Shown here in pieces: positions 1 to 5,199 of a stretch of 5,199 nt of DNA. The stretch comes from Planctomycetota bacterium (lineage in GTDB: Bacteria; Planctomycetota; Phycisphaerae; WQYP01), in assembly GCA_021838985.1 (NCBI GenBank), contig JAKCCC010000184.1:1-5199 (forward strand). The letters are read 5' to 3'. The notes under the pieces were generated by a model. It ran no database searches and was not told where the DNA came from. It worked only from the letters and a program-made list of their open reading frames with translations. The position numbers and the translations under genes are program-made. Within the stretch, counting starts at the first letter, position 1. Every line of letters begins with the position of its first letter.

Positions 1-2
1 CC

Positions 3-1049
3 GTGGCCGCCAATACCACCATGTTGCATCTTTTCGCCGGGGTGGATCCCACCTCCATGGGCGTGGCCCCGTTTACCGCACCGTTTCTGGAGCATCGCCT
101 GGTTTGGCCGCAGGAGCTTGGCCTGGTGCTGCCCGCAGCCGCCGACCGGCCCGGCGCGGGCGCCCTGCCGGACGGCGCGGGCACAACGGCCCAATCCAAC
201 GGCTCGGTCATCCATCTGCTGGCCAGCGCCGCGGCCTACGTTGGGGCGGATTTAACCGCGGGCATCGTCGCCAGCGGGCTGGTTTATGACGACGGCCCCA
301 GCCTGCTGGTCGATGTTGGCACCAACGGCGAAATCATTCTCAAACACGGCGCCAGGATCTTGGGCTGCGCTACCGCCGCCGGTCCGGCCTTTGAAGGTTC
401 CCGGCTGCTCTCCGGCATGCGGGCCGGGGCCGGGGCGATCAGCCACCTGCGTTTCGGTCTGGAACCGGCGTTTACGCTGCACCGGGAAGTTATTGGCGCT
501 GGTCCGCCGGTCGGTCTCTGCGGCTCGGCTTACATTGATATGCTCGGCCAAGGACGACAGGTCGGCCTGCTTAACGCCGCCGGCCGGTTCGCGCCGGCGT
601 GTTGTCCCGGCGCTCAGGAACACCTTTCCGCGGTCGACGGCTATGGCCGGGCGCTGCGGGTCGGCTGGGCGCCGGGCAAACAGCCTTTGCTGGTCAGTGA
701 AAATGATATCGCGACATTGCTGCAGGCTAAAGCCGCGATTGCCGCGGGCATCACCATTCTTCTGCAGCGGCTGGGCCTGAAAGCAGCGGCCATTCGCAGG
801 CTGTATCTGGCCGGAGGATTCGGCATGCATGTGAATGTGGAAAACGCCATCATCGCGGGTTTATTGCCTGGTTTTAACCCGCGGCAGATCCAAGTGGTAG
901 GCAATACTTCCCTGGGAGGCGCGTATCTGGCCATGCTCGAGGCCGCCGTGGCAGTGGAAATCGCCCAGACGGCCAAGCGGATGGAAATTATCGAATTGAA
1001 TCTGGACCCGCATTTCGAGTCCTGTTATATCGATCAGTTGTCGCTTTAG
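3..1049 (+). CDS. RACo-like corrinoid reductive activator, C-terminal ASKHA ATPase domain (5' truncated)
   Basis: Proteins of this family (DUF4445/RACo type) use ATP to drive reduction of inactive Co(II) corrinoid proteins to Co(I), which keeps cytoplasmic corrinoid-dependent methyltransferase systems working. The visible 348 residues match the ATPase half. They begin at the family's conserved NTTMLHLF...GVAPFT segment, then show VDVGTNGE (residues 103-110, phosphate-binding loop), AAGPAFEG (125-132), GMRAGAGAI (138-146), GLCGSAYID (171-179) and LYLAGGFG (267-274, adenosine-binding region) followed by GLLPGF. Full-length relatives are about 600 aa or more, with an N-terminal [2Fe-2S] ferredoxin domain. 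That part is missing here because the gene enters from the left edge, so the GTG at position 3 is not the true start. An Ala/Gly/Pro-rich stretch (about residues 45-66) precedes AAAYVGAD and looks longer than usual. The TAG stop lies at the end of an inserted IS630-like mini-element. The family call is firm; the cognate methyltransferase is not visible. Confidence 0.9.
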   Translation: MAANTTMLHLFAGVDPTSMGVAPFTAPFLEHRLVWPQELGLVLPAAADRPGAGALPDGAGTTAQSNGSVIHLLASAAAYVGADLTAGIVASGLVYDDGPSLLVDVGTNGEIILKHGARILGCATAAGPAFEGSRLLSGMRAGAGAISHLRFGLEPAFTLHREVIGAGPPVGLCGSAYIDMLGQGRQVGLLNAAGRFAPACCPGAQEHLSAVDGYGRALRVGWAPGKQPLLVSENDIATLLQAKAAIAAGITILLQRLGLKAAAIRRLYLAGGFGMHVNVENAIIAGLLPGFNPRQIQVVGNTSLGGAYLAMLEAAVAVEIAQTAKRMEIIELNLDPHFESCYIDQLSL

Positions 1050-1080
1050 AGCAGTTTAACTTTTAATGTGGCGATATCCG
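1047..1080 (+). repeat. Left terminal inverted repeat of IS630-like element (with TA)
   Basis: When 1047-1080 is aligned without gaps to the reverse complement of 1402-1435, 24 of 34 positions are identical; the outer 18 positions give 14 matches. The first two bases are the TA target dinucleotide. The repeat also encodes the last transposase residues (HIKS) and their TAA stop on the minus strand (1056-1058), a compact arrangement for such elements. Confidence 0.8.
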
Positions 1081-1433
1081 CCGGACTCCAACCATCCCCG
1101 GGCGTCCTCTGGCGTAACCTTTTCCAACCTCGCGGCGACGGCGCGCTCCAGTTCCTCCGTACAACCGGCCTTGGCCGCACGTAGGAATGCCTTGATTTTG
1201 GACCACATCTTCTTGAGGGGATTCTGGTCCGGCGAATATGGCGGCCGTAGCCGCAGCTGGTATCCGGCCGCCTCGATCTCCAGCGCCGCGGTGGGACCGG
1301 ACGGTCGCCAAGTCGCGATCATCGGCGTCGCTTCCCAATGCCCCCCAGGCGCCGCAGCGTGCCGACCCGCCCCGCCTCGGCCGCGGCCGCGCAGACGCAT
1401 TCGGTATTCGCTACGTAACAAGCTGAACCGCTC
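1049..1433 (-). mobile_element. MITE-like, internally deleted IS630-family element
   Basis: This short element (about 385 bp) is bounded by imperfect terminal inverted repeats that read TAGAGCAGTTTAAC at the left and TAGAGCGGTTCAGC at the right (as reverse complement), TA included. A TA dinucleotide sits outside each end (1047-1048 and 1434-1435), as expected for the TA target duplication of IS630/Tc1/mariner transposition. Inside is a minus-strand fragment of an IS630 transposase. Intact IS630 elements are about 1.0-1.2 kb, so most of the interior has been lost. It cannot move by itself but could be mobilised by a related transposase in trans. The right boundary is uncertain by 2 bp because the sequence there is TATA (1434-1437). 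The element separates the 3' end of the RACo-like gene from the convergent glutaminase-like gene. Confidence 0.82.
1056..1400 (-). pseudogene. IS630-family transposase remnant (internally deleted, catalytic residues lost)
   Basis: From the ATG at 1400 an open frame of 114 aa runs to a TAA within the left inverted repeat. It begins with MRLRGRGRGG...GGHWEATPMIA, which resembles the RLRGRAPRG...HGHWKTTT segment just after the first catalytic Asp of IS630 transposases. It then jumps, after GPTA (residues 35-38), to EIEAAG...PPYSPDQNP and the family's C-terminal tail KMWSKIKAFLRAAKA. The N-terminal helix-turn-helix, the first catalytic Asp and the region holding the second Asp are absent. The third catalytic residue, normally Glu in NPIEKMW, is Lys here (NPLKKMW, codon 1214-1212, explained by GAG to AAG). 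The frame stays open across the deletion. An alternative reading, in which a second frame (DLATVRSHRG, about 1285-1315) is the true sequence before a frameshift, cannot be excluded. No catalysis is expected either way. Confidence 0.82.
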
Positions 1434-1435
1434 TA
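1402..1435 (-). repeat. Right terminal inverted repeat of IS630-like element (with TA)
   Basis: This is the partner of the repeat at 1047-1080, read on the minus strand, with identity over 24 of 34 positions. It ends at TA (1434-1435). Two further bases repeat TA (1436-1437), so the exact target duplication could be either pair. Confidence 0.78.
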
Positions 1436-1542
1436 TAGACGAGTGGTTGGCGGCATTGTCATCATCCGCAGGTGGAAGACGGGCTTGGGGAGACCGTCCG
1501 CAACGGAGCTCAGGGACGGTTCGCAAAATGAGGGACGCTTTA
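1436..1542. other. Intergenic gap between mini-element and the 3' end of the glutaminase-like gene
   Basis: No gene is recognisable here. The plus frame that would continue the RACo-like gene if the element were removed stays open through this gap to a TAA at 1659-1661. It has no family resemblance and overlaps the glutaminase-like gene in antisense, so I do not call it. The gap contains the hairpin at 1493-1520. Confidence 0.5.
1493..1520. terminator. Possible hairpin between convergent genes (weak terminator candidate)
   Basis: ACCGTCC (1493-1499) pairs perfectly with GGACGGT (1514-1520) around a 14-nt loop. It lies 23 bp past the minus-strand stop at 1543, a plausible place for a terminator of the glutaminase-like gene. 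Neither side has a clear T-tract, so a classical intrinsic terminator is not well supported. It could be a simple mRNA 3' structure or chance. Confidence 0.3.
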
Positions 1543-4146
1543 TCAGCGAATGCGCCACGGCTTCTTCACCGACGGCAGCACCTGCACCAAACCCGCATCA
1601 AAAAACTGGCCACCGATGGTTTGGTGTACGTGCGCCGCGAAAAGATTCGGGCCGGGTTTAAGGGTTTTTAGCGCGGCGCGGCGAATCGGCAGCGCTACGT
1701 AGCACGTCGTGTAGCCGGCTTGCTTCGCCGCCAGGACACCGTTGATAAAAAGCCGCAGGTCCTCATCGTGGTACGTATAAACCATCAGGTGGGGAAAATG
1801 CCCCGCTGGCATGGTGAACGTGCGGCGCAGCCAGATGTTGTCGGAGGTCCAGGCTGTGCGCGGCATCACACCGGGATCTGGCGTACCAAACCCCGCCGAG
1901 CCTTGTTTCCACTGATGATCGTTAAAGCCCGGCTGGTACCAGTGGCCGTGGGGTCGATGCAGGGTATACCGCCACGTAACGGGATGCTCGATCGCGGGAG
2001 CCACGACGGTGCGGAGCACGGGGCGCGGCGGCAGACCCTTGACCCAATCGCCGGGCGTTGAGGCGCCACGGGTAGACCATTTTTTCCAGAGGCGGCGGTG
2101 CAGCAACAACGGCATGAACGCGGCGCCCATCACAGGGCGGGCGAACATACCGGCTTGATGGGCATTCTGGGTCCAGTAGAAATCGGCCAGCGGCACGCGA
2201 TCCGGGGTGCGGTTCAAAAATTCATAGACCTTTCCAACCAGCCGGCGAAAGTGCGCGGGATTGCGGGCCAGGGCGGCGGTCCAGATGGTCCAATCGGTTT
2301 TGGTGTATAGCTTTCGCGAATCCAGGGGCAAGCCATAAAGTTGCAGATGCCGCAAATAGAAGGCTATTTCCCGCTTCGCCACGGAGGGCGGAAACAAATG
2401 TAGCCGCAAGACCCGATCCCAGATCAGATTGTATTTCTGGCTCCAGGTGCCGCGGGCGCCGAACGCCAGATCATAATGCCGCCGGTCAGCATCCTTGACC
2501 ATCCACTTTCCCGCCCAGCGCCGGGCCAGCGCCAGATAGCGCTGGCCGCGACGGATCTGCCCCTTAAGCCGGCACATCTGGCCATAGGCGCCGATGGCAA
2601 TAATCGCCTTGACGGACAGATTGGCGTCATGGGCTATCGGGCCGGCAAAATCGTCGGTGCAGAGCTGCCGGCCGGGATCAAAACCGTTCTTCTTCAAATA
2701 CTCCGCCCACTGCCGGAACCGTCCCCAGTAACGCGAGGCGAAACGAACGTTGCCGTCAAGCCTGGAAACCGCGTCGGCGAGTATCAACATATTGCCGCTT
2801 TCTTCCACGGGCATTATTTCGCCGCCGCTGTGCGGGTGGCCGGTAGCAACCGGGAATCGTCCCAGGTCATGCGGCGCAAAGGGAAAAGGCCAGTGCGGCG
2901 GATAGGAATCATTCAGCACGGGAACCAACATGGCCTTCAGCAGGGTCGGACAAAACAGCAGGCATTCCGGCGACGCGGGGTAAATCACATCCAGCGTGCT
3001 GATGTCGCCTCCGCTGGTGTTTTCAAAGGTGCACAAATACGGCTCGCCATGGGGGTCGGCGGCCAGAGCGTCCGCGGCGAAGGCCTGCCGATAGGCCAGG
3101 GCCGCGATCCGGGCGTAACGGCGCCCGCCCACCCGGGTGCAATCGGCCATCACCTGGCGATCAAACCTGGCGCATTGTTTCCGCAGCGCCGGTTCCTGGC
3201 TGGCGGCAAAGGCGAGCATCGTCAGGGCGGAGGCGCCGTGGCGTTTCCAATAGGGGCGCAGCCATTGGCCGTAATAGTTAATCGCCCAGCGTTCATCCAA
3301 GCCCACCATCAGCCACCGTGACACCGGTTGGGCGCCGACTTGGCCCAATCTGAGCGTCATGGCCTCCACGGGCTGACGATCCGCCACCGGCCGCGGCATA
3401 GGGCCGGATGATGTTACCGGCAAATAGCCGGTCCGAACGAAATGTTCGAGACAACGGGTATTCGAGGCAATAACAGCCTGGCGGATTTGGTCGTGCCGTG
3501 CCGCCAGATAGAGATAGCCCCAGTGAATTCCATCGGCGCTCTGCAGAACATCCTGATGGACGGCTCCGAGGCGCAAAGCCATTAGATGGCCTCGGGATAC
3601 GCGTTGCCAGCGCACCCGGACGCGGGGACCGTTGACCGCTAATTTGGAACTGGTGCTGTAGTATACCTCCACCCTGTGTACACGACCATCGGTGGAACGC
3701 ACGGTCCACGTCAGGTAGGTGATGGGAAGCGAAAATAAATTAAGATTCGACGGCAGGCGGGGAGTGGTGAAGGTGAGCCTTAGCGCCACGCCATGGCCGG
3801 CGAAGCGATAAATCGTGCGGGTCGGAAACACCGCCACGCTGCGTTGGCGCAAAGCGCCGATGCCAACCGGTCGTCCCCCCATCAGACGGTAGGGCACACC
3901 GTTAATGCGAACCAAACTCACCAGGTTTTGGACCGCCGAATTCCAGAAGCGGGTGCGGTGGTTGGCCAGATGCGTCGCTTCAGACCATACGCTCAGATAG
4001 GGATCAAAGGCGATTAAGGGAACCGCCGGCGGACGGAAACCCGCGCCCTGATTCAGGTATGCGGTGACGGCGGCTCGTCCCACCCCCGGCAGTACGGCCG
4101 ACGCAGCGAGTAATAACCAGCGATAAATACCCTTGTTCATCCCCAT
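1543..4146 (-). CDS. Exported glutaminase A-like protein (DUF4964/DUF5127/DUF4965/DUF1793) with C-terminal beta-sandwich module
   Basis: This protein of about 867 aa belongs to the family of fungal glutaminase GtaA. Many bacterial members are uncharacterised, and their alpha-toroid core resembles glycoside hydrolases, so glutaminase activity is not certain. The ATG at 4146 is chosen because GAGG (4157-4154) lies 7 nt upstream; 4182 (no ribosome-binding site) and 4140 are alternatives. A signal peptide fits residues 1-25 (MGMNKGIYRW, hydrophobic core, GVGRA cleavage), so the product is exported or periplasmic. The conserved order follows: RPPAVPLIAFDPYLSVWS (38-55, DUF4964), a beta-rich DUF5127 part (about 80-290), DVIYPASPECLL and PHDLGRFPVATGH (386-438), MPVEESGNMLIL (445-456, DUF4965), QLCTDDFAGPIAHDANLS (494-511), KYNLIWDRVLRLHLFP (571-586) and TKTDWTIWTAALA (615-627, DUF1793). 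About 155 further residues (701-858: DNIWLRRTF, VYTYHDEDLRLFINGV, NLFAAHVHQTIGGQFFDAGL) look like a galactose-binding-type beta-sandwich. The gene ends with tandem TGA-TAA stops. It lies 42 bp downstream of the AraC regulator gene, probably in the same transcript. Confidence 0.9.
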   Translation of the reverse strand: MGMNKGIYRWLLLAASAVLPGVGRAAVTAYLNQGAGFRPPAVPLIAFDPYLSVWSEATHLANHRTRFWNSAVQNLVSLVRINGVPYRLMGGRPVGIGALRQRSVAVFPTRTIYRFAGHGVALRLTFTTPRLPSNLNLFSLPITYLTWTVRSTDGRVHRVEVYYSTSSKLAVNGPRVRVRWQRVSRGHLMALRLGAVHQDVLQSADGIHWGYLYLAARHDQIRQAVIASNTRCLEHFVRTGYLPVTSSGPMPRPVADRQPVEAMTLRLGQVGAQPVSRWLMVGLDERWAINYYGQWLRPYWKRHGASALTMLAFAASQEPALRKQCARFDRQVMADCTRVGGRRYARIAALAYRQAFAADALAADPHGEPYLCTFENTSGGDISTLDVIYPASPECLLFCPTLLKAMLVPVLNDSYPPHWPFPFAPHDLGRFPVATGHPHSGGEIMPVEESGNMLILADAVSRLDGNVRFASRYWGRFRQWAEYLKKNGFDPGRQLCTDDFAGPIAHDANLSVKAIIAIGAYGQMCRLKGQIRRGQRYLALARRWAGKWMVKDADRRHYDLAFGARGTWSQKYNLIWDRVLRLHLFPPSVAKREIAFYLRHLQLYGLPLDSRKLYTKTDWTIWTAALARNPAHFRRLVGKVYEFLNRTPDRVPLADFYWTQNAHQAGMFARPVMGAAFMPLLLHRRLWKKWSTRGASTPGDWVKGLPPRPVLRTVVAPAIEHPVTWRYTLHRPHGHWYQPGFNDHQWKQGSAGFGTPDPGVMPRTAWTSDNIWLRRTFTMPAGHFPHLMVYTYHDEDLRLFINGVLAAKQAGYTTCYVALPIRRAALKTLKPGPNLFAAHVHQTIGGQFFDAGLVQVLPSVKKPWRIR

Positions 4147-4157
4147 CATTATACCTC
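4138..4157 (-). promoter_or_regulatory. Ribosome-binding site and clustered ATG codons of the glutaminase-like gene
   Basis: On the minus strand GAGG (4157-4154) is followed by three in-frame ATGs at 4149, 4146 and 4140. Spacing of 4, 7 and 13 nt respectively favours 4146. All three give a signal peptide with the same hydrophobic core. The earlier ATG at 4182 lacks a Shine-Dalgarno sequence and would add a poorly fitting polar extension ahead of the signal peptide. Confidence 0.55.
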
Positions 4158-4188
4158 GATACGTCGGCGAAACTGAAAGCATCGCGTG

Positions 4189-5034
4189 TCACGCGGGCGT
4201 AATGGATTTACGCTGGACTCGCGCCAGCGACGGCGCCTGGCCATAAAAGCGACGGAACTGCTTGTTAAAATGCCGCGGATCGGGCAGGCCCACCTGCCGC
4301 GCGATGTGACCGACCGGCATATCCGTATTGGTCAACAGATGATGCGCGTATTGCAGCCGTTGCGTCAACAGGTAATGCGACATCGTCATGCCAAAATGTT
4401 CCCGAAAACGGCGGGCCAGGTAGTTCTGGGAGACCTGCAAACGTTCTGCCAGGGTGGGGATGAGCAGCGGCTCGTTAAAATGGCCGGCAATCCAGGCGGC
4501 GGCTTGCTGCACCGCTCTCTGACCGCGCCGTCCAGCGTCGGCACGGGCGGAAGATGGAAGCAGGATTTCCGCCAGCCATAGCAGAAAATGTTGGAATTCC
4601 ACAGTCAGGATCGCTTCGTACAACCGACTCCGCGGCGAACGCCCGTTGGTCTGGGTCCACAAGTCCGCCAGACGCTGCATGCGTTGTTGGCCATGCCAGC
4701 GGTAGGCTCCGAGGGAAAAGTGCCGTGGAAAGCGCAACCGATCTCCACGCCGCCCTGGTGCCGGCTGGAAATGCACGCACCAATGCCAGCCGGGACGTGG
4801 TAAATCGTAACAACTGCTTCGCCGGGCAGGGCTGAAGGTGATGTCGCCGGGGGCCAGGTCGTAGAGGATCCCATCAATGTTCACCCGTCCGTGGTAGCCA
4901 TGCAGGTGCAGGGCGTGGGTCGGGGAAAGATAGCGATGGCCAAATCCACGGGCGGTCAGCGGGGCGCGGCAGGCGATGCTCACCTCAGGCAAAAAAGCCG
5001 CCGGCCACAGGAAGGATGGGGCTGAGCTTGGCAT
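4189..5034 (-). CDS. AraC-family transcriptional regulator
   Basis: This cytoplasmic DNA-binding protein of 281 aa has the usual length for the family. The N-terminal half (about 20-110) resembles an AraC-type cupin sensing domain: ALHLHGYHGRVNIDGILYDLAPGDITFSPA has the conserved LxPGD pattern (residues 60-64) of ligand-binding regulators. The C-terminal half (about 175-275) carries both helix-turn-helix motifs: LAERLQVSQNYLARRFREHFG (195-215) and the signature IARQVGLPDPRHFNKQFRRFYGQAP (244-268). The second motif has GLPDPRHFNKQF where GFxdxsyFsrxF is typical, so the fold is intact. No strong Shine-Dalgarno sequence precedes the ATG at 5034, but no better in-frame start exists, so initiation may be weak or nearly leaderless. 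It is first in a minus-strand unit with the glutaminase-like gene 42 bp downstream, whose expression it probably controls, perhaps in response to a sugar or glycan breakdown product. The ligand is not deducible. Confidence 0.93.
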   Translation of the reverse strand: MPSSAPSFLWPAAFLPEVSIACRAPLTARGFGHRYLSPTHALHLHGYHGRVNIDGILYDLAPGDITFSPARRSSCYDLPRPGWHWCVHFQPAPGRRGDRLRFPRHFSLGAYRWHGQQRMQRLADLWTQTNGRSPRSRLYEAILTVEFQHFLLWLAEILLPSSARADAGRRGQRAVQQAAAWIAGHFNEPLLIPTLAERLQVSQNYLARRFREHFGMTMSHYLLTQRLQYAHHLLTNTDMPVGHIARQVGLPDPRHFNKQFRRFYGQAPSLARVQRKSITPA

Positions 5035-5042
5035 AATAGTGT

Positions 5043-5073
5043 TGAATTTTCACCACCAGTGATGAATTTTTCA
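5043..5073. promoter_or_regulatory. Paired TGAA-TTCA boxes, candidate AraC-type operator
   Basis: TGAATTTTCA (5043-5052) and TGAATTTTTCA (5063-5073) are near-identical boxes starting exactly 20 bp apart, about two helical turns. Each is itself a small palindrome with TGAA and TTCA arms. Tandem half-sites at this spacing are typical of AraC-family operators. They lie 9-39 bp upstream of the regulator's start and immediately upstream of the -35 element of the rightward promoter, so one bound dimer could control both directions. This rests on pattern and position only. Confidence 0.5.
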
Positions 5074-5075
5074 AA

Positions 5076-5103
5076 TTGACGCGGCGGCGGGGAGAGCTAG
5101 GAT
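5076..5103 (+). promoter_or_regulatory. Sigma70-type promoter for the rightward gene
   Basis: TTGACG (5076-5081, 5/6 to TTGACA) and TAGGAT (5098-5103, 4/6 to TATAAT) are separated by 16 bp. The predicted start near 5110 would give a leader of about 45 nt before the ATG at 5156. The candidate operator boxes abut the -35, which suits activation by an AraC-type protein. Confidence 0.55.
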
Positions 5104-5143
5104 CAGTTAGGTCGCAGGATGATCCGCGACGCGATGGGTGAAT

Positions 5144-5149
5144 AAGGAG
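5144..5149 (+). promoter_or_regulatory. Shine-Dalgarno sequence AAGGAG
   Basis: AAGGAG lies 6 nt upstream of the ATG at 5156 and is the strongest ribosome-binding site in the window. It fixes the start of the right-edge gene. Confidence 0.75.
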
Positions 5150-5155
5150 AAAGCC

Positions 5156-5199
5156 ATGGCGGCTCTGGGGTTGACACCGGAGGAGAAAGCGTTCTATCA
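5156..5199 (+). CDS. Start of an unidentified gene (3' truncated by window end)
   Basis: An ATG at 5156 with an optimal AAGGAG and an upstream promoter opens a frame of 14 complete codons (MAALGLTPEEKAFY) that runs off the right edge. This is too short to assign a family. The TPEEKAFY stretch is hydrophilic and helix-prone, with no sign of a signal peptide, so a cytoplasmic product is more likely. It is divergent from the AraC-family gene across a 121-bp intergenic region holding the candidate operator, so it may be under that regulator's control. Confidence 0.6.
   Translation, partial: MAALGLTPEEKAFY

Noticed and set aside
252..830. Minus-strand open frame of 192 codons
   Set aside because: Antisense to the conserved RACo-like ATPase domain; no family features.
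1285..1315. Frameshift in the transposase indicated by DLATVRSHRG in a second frame
   Set aside because: It resembles the MDNLATH segment, but the main frame reads plausibly as an in-frame deletion joining GPTA to ALEIEAAG. I prefer the deletion model and keep the frameshift as an alternative.
1443..1661. Plus-strand frame as a detached 3' part of the RACo-like gene
   Set aside because: It is in frame with the RACo gene if the element is removed, but it is Arg/Pro-rich without resemblance to RACo C-termini, and the protein upstream already ends at the normal family boundary.
1066..1671. Plus-strand open frame of 201 codons across the mobile element
   Set aside because: It crosses the element boundary and the 3' end of the glutaminase-like gene in antisense. 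The real coding signal here is the minus-strand transposase remnant.
2476..3321. Long plus-strand open frame of 281 codons
   Set aside because: It lies wholly antisense to the well-supported glutaminase-like gene, has no recognisable motif, and is the usual shadow frame of GC-rich coding DNA.
4186..4581. Plus-strand open frame opposite the AraC regulator
   Set aside because: Antisense shadow of the helix-turn-helix region, with no ribosome-binding site or known motif.
1..5199. CRISPR array, tRNA, rRNA or phage module
   Set aside because: No regularly spaced repeats, no cloverleaf-like sequence and no phage-type genes are visible.

Overview
The window is GC-rich, densely coding bacterial DNA. 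It holds one gene truncated at the left edge, a short mobile-element remnant, an enzyme gene with its regulator, and the first codons of another gene at the right edge. No rRNA or tRNA is present to place it taxonomically. Three things together point weakly to the Planctomycetes/Verrucomicrobia (PVC) group or a similar environmental bacterium: a RACo-type corrinoid reactivator, an exported DUF4965/DUF1793 glutaminase-A-like enzyme with a C-terminal beta-sandwich module, and an IS630 fragment. This placement is an inference.

Layout. Positions 3-1049 (+) encode the C-terminal ASKHA ATPase part of a RACo-like protein, which keeps corrinoid methyltransferase systems active; its 5' part lies outside the window. 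Its TAG stop is made at the left end of a 385-bp MITE-like IS630 derivative (1049-1433). That element has imperfect 34-bp terminal inverted repeats (24/34 matches counting the TA), TA on both sides, and a deleted transposase frame that has lost its catalytic residues. A roughly 110-bp gap with a small hairpin follows.

Positions 5034 down to 1543 (-) form a two-gene unit. First comes an AraC-family regulator (281 aa), then after 42 bp an exported protein of about 867 aa of the glutaminase A-like family, which runs convergent to the RACo gene. The regulator probably controls the enzyme gene downstream of it.

The intergenic region 5035-5155 is divergent. It contains two TGAA-TTCA palindromic boxes spaced exactly 20 bp apart, a good sigma70-type promoter reading right (TTGACG-16-TAGGAT), and a strong Shine-Dalgarno sequence. 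A new ORF starts at 5156 with only 14 full codons visible. The AraC protein may bind the paired boxes and control both directions.

I see no CRISPR array, phage cassette or clearly new defence or biosynthetic system. The most unusual items are the mini-IS630 sitting on a stop codon and the paired operator-like boxes.
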